Under the pieces are notes generated by a model that was given only the letters and a program-made list of their open reading frames with translations, did not search any database and had not been told where the DNA came from. A stretch of 64,000 bases of DNA, from positions 66,021,405 through 66,085,404 of the forward strand of contig CM044322.1 in the NCBI GenBank assembly GCA_024291935.2. Reading direction: 5' to 3'. The DNA comes from Okapia johnstoni. Taxonomy: Eukaryota > Chordata > Mammalia > Artiodactyla > Giraffidae. Position 1 is the first letter of the stretch; the number at the start of each line of letters is the position of its first letter. Position numbers and translations under genes: made by a program. Positions 42,776 to 53,865 of this stretch are shown piece after piece.

Positions 42776-45700
42776 ATTGTAATATGCATCTATGAAAAAT
42801 ATACCATGCCACCATTATAATTTTACTGCTTGTTGGACCTCTGAGTTTAGTGTCCATGTGGATCACTTTTAAAGAAAGAAATTAACATAAAAAATTGCAG
42901 GTAAAAGGAAAACGCAAATCCTTTCTCTCCTAGCTACTAAAACTTAATTTAAAAACAAAATACAAAACCAGAAAATAGCCTAACTAATCAGGTAGGTGGG
43001 TTTGAAACAGTTTAATAAGTTGTGTGTTATGACTCTGGGCCTATTTTGATTATTTTAAATAAACTAGCAACTTGAAGAATTTATGATCTTAACCAACCCT
43101 TGTGTCAATTTTATGCTTAAACATATGAACTTTTGAACAAAATTTCATGTTATCAGGTTGATTTTTGTTTTGTTTCAATGTATACTATTATTTTTATTAG
43201 TGCACTGAATTTCCCTTGAAGATGTATTTTCTTGTGTATCCTTGCACTGTTAATAAATTATGTTTGATATTATTATAGAACCACATAATAACTGGTAGCA
43301 GACTTAGTCACTTTCCTGAAAACATGTTAATGTTAACAGTAAGTTGTAAAATTTGAAATAAACAAACAAACAAATGAAAAGCATTCCATTGATAAATTCC
43401 AATGGAAAACCTGGTAAAGATGTATCATTGATAAAATTGATAGTAAATGGAAACTTAATATAAATAAAATTTACTTATTTGTCCATAAAACCTCATCCTA
43501 TACATAGTCGCGCTACATTTAGGAATATGGTAGGTTATGGATATAGTGACTAACATTTGCAAATTAGGTAGAATTATACTCCTTTTTACTGATTCTAATA
43601 TGACCCAGTATTTATGTGTGTGGTGTATATGCATGTGTGTATATGCATGTGGTGTTCATGCATATATTATGTGGGTCTGTGAAGTTGAGGACAATGTCTT
43701 AGTTTTATCATATGAGACAATCTTAAACTAAGAGTCATCTCAGGACTAAGACTTGACTTTTTGACAATTTGAAATGATTGTAAATGATTCAGTTGGAAAT
43801 ACTAATATTTGAATTTAAAAATTTATTGCCTCATGGAACCACTGAAACCTACATAGGCTCCTTGAAGAGATCCATCATGAAGTAGATAAAACTTAGCCAT
43901 TTTTATTGCAGTCTTTTAGTCTAGTGTTCTGAATAAGACTAACATTTCCTTAGTGGTTTTCTTGGTAATCGAATAAATGAATAAATAAATGAGAAAATCA
44001 GTGTCCCACTGCTTGTTGTTTTGCCTACTTGGTGATGTAACACGAAGGATTACATACTCATTGCTTGCTTATTTGATGTTTACTTTTATCCTAATCATTT
44101 TCTATTTAAAATAGAATTACTTTAATTAAAAATTTAGCAGAAATCCAACAAGGTGTCCCAGGATAAGAGACAGGAAATTTGGGATTAATTCTCTAATTCT
44201 AAAAATACTTGACCCTTCTCATGCAATGTATTCAATTTCTTAGACTCCAGTACCCTCAACTAAAAAATAAAATGTATTATGTCTAGAGTATTATTGTGTG
44301 TTGTTATTTCTGTCATCTCTAAAAAAACATTTAATCAAACCTGAATCTTAAATGTGTATCATAGAAAAATTATTAGAGTTGTCAAGAATCTAGACTATAA
44401 TGTTCAGAGATCACTTACAGAGATGTAAGTTTGTATTGTGAATTACTATGTTACCATAGAATTTCTATTTCTATTACCATAGAAATTCATGGTCCTGAGA
44501 AAAGGCACTGACCTAAACTCATGTAGGATATCATCTGAAGGCTGTTTATCCTTCTCCAATTATCATGATGGGGAAGAAGCAACAGTAGTTAAAGAATGAT
44601 TCATTTGTGAGATTCATATTAGAACTTGAGCAGCAAAAATGATGACTTTTACACAGATTTGGCTCTGCCCAAGGTCTGTTCCAACACTTCATAATTTTAT
44701 TCCATTGTTACATCATGGGCAGATTTTCAATTATAAATTAATTTTAGAATGTAAACCTATAAGATAACATTTAACAAAAGATATGTTACATGTAACAAAA
44801 GATATATGTAATATCTTTCATATATATGTATGTATATCTTTTATATATGTTACATGTTATATATATATACTTATATATGTCATATATCTTTGTCTATTTA
44901 TTATACTTTCTATAACTCATTATTTTTTCCCTCCATTTTAACCCTTGAAATCTAAACAAGAGTCAGATACCAATAATGTAAAATGTTCACAATACAAACT
45001 TACACATATTACTAGTCTTTTTTTTTCTCAAATAGGTATGAGCATTTTAATCTGAAAGCATCTTGATTGTTGATACATTTACTGTTATCAGTTAATAATT
45101 AAAAACTAAAACATGTATATGATTGATGATTTCAAAATCCCTCTACAAATATTATTTTTAGGCTTTTATTTTTATTATTGGAGAATAGTTGTGAGTTTTT
45201 TTTCTGTAGAATATCATAACCAAACAGAATCTAAGGAACAACAAAACAGATAAAGAATATCATATGAAAAATTTAATTTATGAATTTAGAGTTTCACACA
45301 GACAACTAAAAGTTCTCACTACTGATAATCCTCTAGAAGCTTCCCCCATAACAGAGACCTACATGATTGTTATGGATAATACTGTAATAAATTTTGTGTA
45401 ATATGCCACTCCAAGTAAAAACTATAGGGTGGAAACATGTCTATTCTTACAAACTAGAGTAACAAAAATGAAGTTGGTGTCTCTTTCCAGTGTAATTTGC
45501 AAAATGTGGATTATCTTTATATTTAATTTTTTTTTTCAGATCACTCATAATTAAAGCATCAATCAAGTTCTGCCTCCACCAGATTTTGAGCCCTATTGCA
45601 AACCTAGAATTTTAAAAGATTTAATGTGAAAAAATTAAGCAACCTCAAGGCCAGATTTTTCGCGATATATCTTCTTGAAAATGTGTTTCTCAGTGTGTAA

Positions 45701-46141
45701 GTTCTCAGCTTTTTCCTTTATGAGTTTATGTTAGAATTTCTGGAAATCTCAGTGGTACATAAACGGGCATTTAGGATTTAAGTTATTCTTACAATGTTAA
45801 ACATAATTGCAGTGAAATTCTTATTAATGCACTAACAAAATGATTAAAATATGTGTAAGTAAAATATCTAAGACATAAATAATATTTTATTAGATGATGT
45901 TTCTGTTTGGAAAAAGGTTTAAATGTATATTTACTCTAGATAATTGAATAAAAATGTATTCAGTTAGATAAAGGGCATAATGTAGACTATTTGGTCTATT
46001 TTGTGCAGAAAAGTATTGAGAAATTGTTTTTTTCCTGAACCAGCTGAAAGGACTAGATCTTTGGACACTGTACCATAACTGCTTTCTTGCTTGTTATCCT
46101 TGAATATCACGTAGAAGATAATATCAAGTGACCTTCTCAGT
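42776..46141. other. Long repeat-poor AT-rich region
   Basis: About 3.4 kb in which I recognise no SINE, LINE or gene. Minor items: a TG-rich patch (43614-43655), AAAC repeats (43359-43375), AAAT repeats (43973-43990) and a palindromic TATATA patch (44790-44885). One 64-codon frame at 43537-43731 overlaps the TG patch and is not credible. This is the longest repeat-free stretch in the window and is probably unique sequence. Confidence 0.55.
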
Positions 46142-46166
46142 AAAAAAAAAAAAAAAAAAAAAAAAA
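46142..46166 (+). repeat. A25 homopolymer
   Basis: Run of 25 A followed by GAGAGAAAA. No retroposed body recognised upstream. Confidence 0.95.
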
Positions 46167-46660
46167 GAGAGAAAATATATCACTTAGTTTTCTCAGAGTT
46201 TTCTATAATTTGTGAAGTTTAAGTTTAATCATGAGGTTTAACTGATTGCTACATGGGAAGTTTCAGTGAAAAGTTTTCCTGAGACTAGAGAAGAAAGTAA
46301 AGTCCTTTGTCTGGAGGGAGAGGAGGTGAAAGAACAGAGCTCTCCCTCGTAATCAAGGTTCTAAGTCAATGTTCCGTGTGCATTTTGTTCTGTTTTGTTT
46401 TTACATCATGAGTAAAGAGCATAACTCATTACCAATAAAAATATTGTCAGTTATTTTTTAAAGTGTATATAACTAATGAGTCTGATTTTTATACAGAACA
46501 AATAAAATAATTTCAGAGAAAGCTTAACAGGCCAGATCTTCTGATAAAGTACTAATATCTATCTCATCTCCATTAGTTTTGTTGAACTTTTTGCATGAGC
46601 TTTTGTGACCACCTACCAGCTGTGATTCATACTGAACCATAATAAAAGGAACAATTCAAA

Positions 46661-46661
<1 letters not shown>
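46167..46661. other. Spacer, no gene seen
   Basis: About 500 bases of non-repetitive AT-rich DNA; nothing recognised. Confidence 0.5.

Positions 46662-46703
<42 letters not shown>
46662..46703 (+). repeat. (CA)21 microsatellite
   Basis: Uninterrupted CA repeat of 21 units, the purest in the window, so a good candidate for length polymorphism. Confidence 0.97.
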
Positions 46704-46704
<1 letters not shown>

Positions 46705-46960
46705 CAAATGGCTATAGAGAAAAACTTATTCAAAAAAATTTTAAAGGATAAGTTTGGCAAAAGAGCAGAAACATAAATTTTTATTTAAGGGAAATATATT
46801 TAAATCTTTGAAGAATGAGACACATTCGGATTTAAGAAATGTCTGAAACATTCAATCATGAAGGCACACTGGGCAGACTGAAGATATTCTTAAGATATTC
46901 TCTGACAGAGGAATATCTTAAGATATTTCCTTCTCCAAAGCTGGAATGTCTGTGTAAGAT
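46704..46960. other. Spacer before BovB
   Basis: About 260 bases with a local repeat ('gaagatattc'/'aagatattctct'/'taagatatttcc', 46879-46930). No gene. Confidence 0.5.
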
Positions 46961-47829
46961 CAATTCAGTTCACTTGCTCAGTCGTGTCCGACTGTTTGAG
47001 ACCACATGGACTGTAGCACACCAGGCCTCCTTGTCCATCACCAACTCCCAGAGTTTACTCAAACTCATGTCTATTGAATCAGTGATGCCATCCAACCATC
47101 TGATCCTCTGTCGTTCCCTTCTCCTCCTGCCTTCAAACTTTCTAGCATCAGGGTCTTTTCTAATGAGTCAGTTATTCGCATCAGGTGGCCATAGTATTGG
47201 AGTTTCAACTTTAGCATCAGTCCTTTCAATGAACATTCAGGACTAATTTCCTTTAGGATGGACTGGATGGAGCTCCTTGTAGTTCAAGGGATTCTCAAGA
47301 GTCTTCTTCAGCACCAGAGTTCAAAAGCATCAATTTTTAGGCTCTCAGCTTTCTTTATAGTCCAACTCTCACATCCATACACGACTACTGGAGAAAGCAT
47401 AGTCTTGAATAGGTGGTGTTGCAAGAGGGTATCAGAGGGCAGACAGACTGAAATCATAGTCACAGAAAACTAGCCAATCTGATCACACGGAACAAGCCTT
47501 GTCAAACTCAACGAAACTAAGCCATGCCGTGTGGGGCCACCCAAGAAGGACAGGTCATGGTGGAGAGGTCTGACAGAATGTGGTCCACTGGAGAAGGGAA
47601 TGGCAAACCACTTCAGTATCCTTGCCTTGAGAACCCCATCAACGTTATGAAAAGGTAATATGATAGGATACTGAAAGAGGAACACCTCAGGTTGGTAGGT
47701 GCCCAATATGCTACTGGAGATCAGTGGAGAAATAAATCCAGACAGAATGAAGATATGGAGCCAATGCTCCATCAACACCCAGGTGTGGATGGGACTGGTG
47801 ATAGAAGCAAGTTCCGATGCTGTAAAGAG

Positions 47830-48923
47830 AAATATTGCATAGGAACCTGGAATGTTAGGTCCATGAATCAGGGAAAATTGGAAGTGGTCAAACAGGAGAT
47901 GGCAAGAGTGAACGTCAACATTCAGGAATCAGCAAACTAAAATGGACTGGTATGGGTGAATTTAACTCAGATGACCATTATATCTACTACTGTGGGCAGG
48001 AATCCCTTAAAAGAAATGGAGTAGCCATCATAGTCAACAAGAGTCCAAAATGCAGTACTTGGAGGCAATATCAAAAATGACAGAATGATCTCTGTTCGTT
48101 TCCAAGGCAAACCATTCAATATCATGATAATCCAAGCCTATGCCACAACCAGTAACGCTGAAGAAGCTGAAGTTGAACGGTTGTATGAAGACCTACAAGA
48201 CCTTTTACAACTAAGACCCCCCCAAAAAAAGATGCGCTTTTCATTATAGGGGACTGGAATGCAAAAGTAGGAAGTCAAGAAACACCTGGAGTAACAGGCA
48301 AATTTGGCCTTAGAGTACAGAATGAAGCAGGCCAAAGGTGAATAGAGTTCTGCCAAGAGAATGCACTGGTCATAGCAAACATCCTCTTCCAACAACACAA
48401 GAGAAGACTCTACACATGGACTTCACCAGATGGTCAACACCGAAATCAGACTGATTATATTCTTTGCAGCCAAAGATGGAGAAGCTCTATACAGTCATCA
48501 AAAACAAGACTGGGAGCTGATTGTGGCTCAAATCTTGAACTCCTTATTGCCAAATTCAGACTTAAATTGAAGAAAGTAGGAAAAGCCACAAGACCATTAA
48601 TGTATGACCTAAATCAAATCCCTTATGATTATACAGTGGAAGTGACAAGTAGATTTAAGGGACTAGATCTGATAGATAGAGTGCCTGATGAACTATGGAC
48701 GGAGGTTCATGACATTGTGCAGGAGACAGGGATCAAGACCATCCCCATAGAAAAGAAATGCACCAAAGCAAAATGGCTGTCTGAGGAGGCCTTACAAATA
48801 GCTGGGAAAAGAAGAGAAGCAAAAAACAAAGGAGAAAAGGAAAGATATTCCCATTTGAATGCAGATTTCCAAAGAATAGCAAGGAGAAAGAACAAAGCCT
48901 TCCTCAGCAATCAATGCAAATAA
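47830..48923 (+). pseudogene. BovB endonuclease and linker, decayed
   Basis: Frames 47692-47940 (CIGTWNVRSMNQGKLEVVKQ, first catalytic Asn) and 48567-48923 (LNQIPYDYTVEVTSRFKGLD, KAKWLSEEALQIAGKRRE). Between them a C-run and A-run ('acccccccaaaaaaag', 48217-48232) causes a frameshift, 'gaatcagcaaactaaaatgg' introduces a stop, and the SDHE motif reads NLEL ('caaatcttgaactcc', 48530-48544), so the catalytic Asp-His pair is lost. No nuclease could be made. Confidence 0.88.
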
Positions 48924-49119
48924 ATAGAGGGAAACAATAGACTGGGAAAGACCAGAGATCTCTTCAAGAAAATTAGAGATATCAAGGGAACATTTCATGC
49001 AAAGATGGGCTCAATAAAGGACAGAAATAGTGTCTACCTGAAGGAACAGAAGATATTAAGAAGAAGTGACAAGAATACACAGAAGAACTGTGCAAAAAAC
49101 AACTTCACGACCCAGATAA

Positions 49120-50369
49120 TCACGATGGTGTGATCACTCATCTAGAGCCAGACATCCTGGAATGTGAAGTCAAGTGGGCCTTAGGAAGCATCACTACGAA
49201 CAAAGCTAGTGGAGGAGATGGAATACCAGTTGAGCTATTTCAAATCCTGAAAGACTATGCAGTGAAAGTGCTGCATTCAATATACCAGCAATTTTTGAAA
49301 ACCCAGCAGTGGCCACAGGCCACAAAAAGTTCAGTTTTCATTCCAATCCCAAAGAAAGGCAATGCCAAAGAATGCTCAAACTACCACACAATTGCACTCA
49401 TCTCACAAGCTAGTAAAGTGATGCTTAAGATTCCCCAAGCCAGGCTTCAGCAATATGTGAACGTGAAGTTACAGATGTTCAAGCTGGTTTTAGAAAAGGC
49501 AGAGGAACCAGAGACCAAATTACCAACATCTGTTGGATCATTGAAGAAGCAAGAGATTTCCAAAAACATATCTACTTCTGCTTTATTGACTATACCAAAG
49601 CCTTTGACTGTGTGGATAACAATAAACTGTGGGAAATTCTTCAAGAGATGGGAATACCAGACCACCTGACCTGCCTCCTGAGAAACCTGTATGCAGGTCA
49701 GGAAGCAACAGTTAGAACTGGACATGAAACAACAGACTGGTTCCAAATAGGAAAAGGAGTACGTCAAGTCTGTATATTGTCACCCTGCTTATTTAACTTA
49801 TATGCAGAGTACATCATGAGAAACGCTGGGCTGGAAGAAATGCAAGCTGGAATCAAGATTGCCGGGAGAAATATCAGTAACCTGAGATATGCAGATAACA
49901 CCACCCTTATGGCAGAAAGTGTTAAAAAGCCTCCTGATGAAGGTGAGAGAGGAGAGTGAAAAAGTTGGCTTAAAGCTAAACATTCAGAAAACTAACATCA
50001 TGGCATCTGGTCCCATCTGTTCATGGCAAATAGGTGGGGAAACAGTGGAAACAGTATCAGACTTTATTTTGGGGGGGCTCCAAAATCACTGCTGATGGTG
50101 ATTGCAGCCGTGAAATTAAAAGACTCTTACTCCCTGGAAGGAAAGTTATGACCAACCTAGATAGCATATTAAAAAGCAGAGACATTACTTGGCCAATAAA
50201 GGTTCATCTAGTCAAGGGTATGGGTTTTCCAGCAGTCATGTATGGATGTGAGAATTGGACTGTGAAGAAAACTGAGCATGGTAGAATGGATGCTTTTGAA
50301 CTGTGGTGTTGGAGAAGACTCTTGAGAGTCCTTTGGACTTCAAGGAGATCCAACCAGTCCATCCTATAG
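49120..50369 (+). pseudogene. BovB reverse transcriptase, decayed (YADN)
   Basis: Frame 49130-49669 (179 codons) covers the first half of RT (DGIPVELFQILKDYAVKVLH, SVFIPIPKKGNAKECSNY). Frame 49612-49959 covers the palm with GVRQVCILSPCLFNLYAEY. The catalytic box reads YADN (GAT AAC, about 49888-49899), so the second aspartate is changed to Asn. Frame 50034-50369 covers the C-terminal block (FELWCWRRLLRVLW). Frameshifts at about 49465 and 49920 and a poly-G run at 50070-50077 break it. Confidence 0.9.
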
Positions 50370-50685
50370 GAGATGAACCCTGGGTGTTCATTGGAAGGAC
50401 TGATGTTGAAGCTGAAACTCCAATACTTTGGCTACCTCATGCGAAGAGTTGACTCATTGGAAAAGTTCCTGATGCTGGGAAAGACTGAGGGCAGGAGGTG
50501 AAGGGGACGACAGAGGATGAGATGGCTGGATGGCATCACTGACTTGATGGACATGAGTTTGGGTAAACTCCGGGAGTTGATGATGGAGAGGGAGTTTGGC
50601 ATGCTGCGATTCATGAGGTCGCACAGAGTCAGACACGAATGAGCGACTGAACTGAACTGACTAGTTGGACCTTTGTTATCTGTAT

Positions 50686-52419
50686 AAGTTACAACATTTA
50701 AAAGTACTCAAAGGGGAATCTCAAGCTACTAAATTTAGAAGGGACACTGAAGCTATACTTTTATCCTCTCTCATAGCACATGACATATATACAGCAGGCG
50801 AGTAATAAATATTTGTAGATAAGTAAGTTAATGAAGAAACCCTGTTTGTCCACTGCTAAAATGGGGGTAGGAGTGAGAAACAAAGCTAAATGGAACCTCA
50901 AGGTTTTCTGCTCTATACTTTTAAAAACTCTGTATATTATTACCCAATTTCCATAGCTATAAAGAGTATGTTTATCAATTTGTTAGTATCTATTTATGTG
51001 CCTAGTTTAATATTTAATATAAATTTTGAAGAAAGTGGGCATTGAATTAAATCCTACTGAACTTCTTATTCTCTTGTCTTATGTCTCTTACATAATCTTA
51101 AGCAAAAGCCATCAACCTTCAAGAAAGGAAGATTTTAATCCTCATTTCATCCTCTGAATCTCAATACTTGCTCATATACCAGGATTAATTGCTTTATCTC
51201 CAAACTAATGAGCTAATTTGCATTTCTTACACAGAGCATGTGCTGTCAAAATATCCATATGAAACTGAAATTTAGTCAGTCATCCATATATATATCCTCA
51301 CGCTTCCAAACATCTGGCTATTGAGAAACTGCAGGTTGTTTGAAATAGCATTTTATCATTCATCTGGGGTATTGTTCATAAACTTTTGAGGTCAAAGGGC
51401 TGTTTGGCAATAGATGATACTGTCAGCCTAATCTCTGAGGGGAATTGCTTGCTTAAACGTTCACAAGATTTTGCATGCAGTTCCAGGGACTTAGATCATT
51501 TGAAGTCAGTTCAGAATCTCAAAGCTTATTAGCCCATATCCTGAAGGTTGCTCTTTTATAGTCAGTATTTTATGATTAATTATATTGACATTAGAAAAAT
51601 TTTTATTTCCATATTCTTTCTAAGCCAGTCTTTACAAATATATACAAACTATTACATATTTAAGAATATCTCTGTGCCATTCTTTGCTTAATATCACTTC
51701 CTCCATTAGTGTACTCCCTGAGGTTAGCTACTCTTAAATTTGCTCATCAATTTATCATCAGCACCTAAGATAATTTCTAGTCCCACAGAGAATGGTTGTT
51801 GAACTAACCAAGTATTTATAAGTGAATCATTTTTTATGGTTCAAAATATTAGAAAACATTGCTACTGAGGGAAGGGATTTTCTTTTCCTTTTTCTGCCTC
51901 TATGTCTCTCGCCTTATTTTTTTTAAATCCACAATTCCAAACTAGGTCATGTAGATATCCCAAGAGAAAGGCAGAATCATTCAAATATCTTTGAGATTGT
52001 GAAGGAGAAACAAATATACAGGTTTTAGATGATATAAATTTTCCCTGAGGAGTTGAGATCTAGGAATTCAGATGCATCAGCCACATCTTCATATATTATA
52101 TTAACTTCACCTGCACACACATCATCTACTGAGGTTACCAGGTTACAGAAACACATCCTGACACAATCCAGGTAATTTAAGTACTTCTTAGCATTTGAAA
52201 CAATACATCACTTCTTCCTTATTGGTGTGTTTCTTTCAGCAGGTTCTCTCGATCACACATCTTCCTATCTCAATGGTGGCCCCTTGACTGCTCCCTCCTC
52301 TTATCCCCAAATGTTAATATTGAAATACAGCAGACATCAGTTCTTCTTCTTTCTCTGTTCTTTATACCTACTCTTTAGGTAATCTCTTCCTTCTGAAAAG
52401 TTTAAATAATTACCATCTT
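50686..52419. other. Repeat-poor region, no gene seen
   Basis: About 1.7 kb without recognised repeats. Complexity is relatively high at 51230-51560. I see no exon-like frame longer than 60 codons and no obvious splice-flanked segment. Likely unique sequence. Confidence 0.5.
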
Positions 52420-52636
52420 GTTGCTTTAGTCGCTGTGTCATGTCTGACTCTTTGGGACCCCATGGACTGTAGCCCGCCAGGCTCCTCTGTCCATGGGATT
52501 ATCCTGGCAAGAATACTGAAATGGGTTGCTATATCCTCATCCAGGAGATCTTCCTGACCCAGGGATTGAATCCACCTCTTCTGTGGCTCCTGCATTGGCA
52601 GGTGGATTCTTTACTACCGAGCCACCTGGGAAGCCC
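52420..52636 (-). mobile_element. Bov-tA SINE
   Basis: Reverse-strand Bov-tA from 'gttgctttagtcgctgtgtc' to 'ccgagccacctgggaagccc'. It has a small insertion ('cttctgtggctcctgcattg', 52577-52596) where others read directly 'ctcctgcattg'. No clear target-site duplication. Confidence 0.94.
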
Positions 52637-52649
52637 ATTGGAGAAAGAA

Positions 52650-52774
52650 ATATTCGGTTGCTAAACTGTGTCTGACTCTGTGTGATCACATGGACTGTAG
52701 CCCGCCAGGCTTCCCTGTCCTTCACTATCTTCCCAAGTTTGCTCAGACTTAAGTTGATGATGCCACACAATCGT
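52650..52774 (-). mobile_element. BovB 3' end fragment
   Basis: Antisense BovB 3' terminus, about 125 bases ('ttcggttgctaaactgtgtc' to 'ttgatgatgccacacaatcg'). A deletion removes the 'ctcatgtccattgagtc' region. It lies between Bov-tA and a TA/CA repeat. Confidence 0.85.
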
Positions 52775-52793
52775 ATACTGATATATATTTATT

Positions 52794-52796
<3 letters not shown>

Positions 52797-52847
<51 letters not shown>

Positions 52848-52850
52848 TAT
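52797..52850 (+). repeat. (TA)n(CA)n compound microsatellite
   Basis: About 18 TA units followed by 7-8 CA units. Its position next to a BovB 3' end fits the idea that LINE/SINE ends seed such repeats. Confidence 0.95.
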
Positions 52851-53084
52851 AGGCCAATCTTTGCAAGCATTTACAAACTATTCCATTATATACAACAGAA
52901 TAATTAAGATAGCAATGTAATGTGTTTAATTTTAAACTCCTGATATTCTCTTTATCTTTCTTAATGTCATCCTTTCTTCTCAGTTGATAATAACACCTTC
53001 AAACAAAAATATAAGATTCTTGGGGGATGCTTATCCTCTCTCTTACCCTACGGCTTAAACCCCATACCCAATTACTCAATTTAT
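52851..53084. other. Spacer before L2
   Basis: About 230 bases, no recognised repeat or gene. Confidence 0.5.
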
Positions 53085-53438
53085 AGCGGAAATCCATGCT
53101 AACACCCTGGTCCATACTCTATACTTCAATGGTTGGAAAGAGCAGTTTTAGCTTTAATATTTAAAGTGTTCTCTTAAAACTGCAGATGGAATCATTCTTT
53201 TAAAAATATTAAAAAATAATATGATGTCATTCCATTTTGGTAAGCCTGCATAACTGACTGTAAATGTCAAAAATCTCCACATGATCTTGCCTCCCACACA
53301 TTTTCTGAATGTTTTTTACTGCTGCTTTTTCCTTAGTTTATTCCATTTCAGTAACAATGGTCTATTTGTTGTTTCTCAAAGATTCTGGGCATGTTTCTGA
53401 GCTAAGGTCTTAATTTTATCTGTTTGTAATCCACTTTT
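53085..53438 (+). mobile_element. L2 LINE remnant, left part
   Basis: Phrases such as 'aatctccacatgatcttgcc', 'tagtttattccatttcagta', 'ttgtttctcaaagattctgg' follow the order of the L2 3' region ('...ctccatgtgatctggcccc ... ccattccagccacactgg ...'). The remainder continues at 61624. L2 predates placental mammals' radiation, which explains the high divergence. It was split by the L1 at 53440-61623. Confidence 0.6.
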
Positions 53439-53865
53439 GTTCCCACTATGTTTCAATTTATTAATTGAAGGATAATTGCTTTACAGATTTTTTTTTGTTT
53501 TCTGTCAAACCTCAACATGAATCAGCCATAGGTATACATATGTCCCCTCCCTTTTGAACCTCCTTCTCATTTCCCTCCCCACCCCACCCCTCTAAGTTGA
53601 CACAGAGACCCTGGTTGAGTTTCCTGAGCCATACAGCAAATTCCCGTTGGCTATCTATTTTACATATGGTAGTGTAAGTTTCCGTGTTACTCTTTCCATA
53701 CATCTCACCCTCTCCTCCCCTCTCCCCATGTCCATAAGTCTATTCTATATGTCTGTTTCTCCATAGCTTCCCTGTAAATAAATTTCTTCAGAACCATTTT
53801 TATAGATTCTGTATATATGTGTTAGAATACATTATTTACCATTCTCTTTCTGACTTACTTCATGC

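Larger units (their letters stand above)
47417..50657 (+). mobile_element. BovB LINE, near full length, sense, nested in BovB
   Basis: A 3.24-kb BovB starting in the 5' UTR ('gcaagagggtatcagagggc') and ending 'gcgactgaactgaactgac'. It keeps about 150 more leader bases than the copy at 32349. Flanks 'tgaataggtgg' (47406-47416) and 'tgactagttgg' (50658-50668) match at 9 of 11 and belong to the host BovB. All domains are present, but the ORF is frameshifted many times. Confidence 0.95.
46961..50685 (-). mobile_element. Older BovB, antisense, split by a younger BovB
   Basis: Antisense BovB 3' end from 46961 ('aattcagttcacttgctcag') to 47416, resuming for a few bases after the nested element ('gactagttggacctttgtta', 50659-50680). 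In BovB the block after the 'catagtcttgaatagg' position reads 'atggacctttgttggc', so the two pieces belong together. Total host length is about 475 bases, 5' truncated. Confidence 0.88.

Noticed and set aside
47417..50657. Currently active BovB
   Set aside because: Catalytic changes (NLEL for SDHE, YADN for YADD) and many frameshifts; the same holds for other copies.
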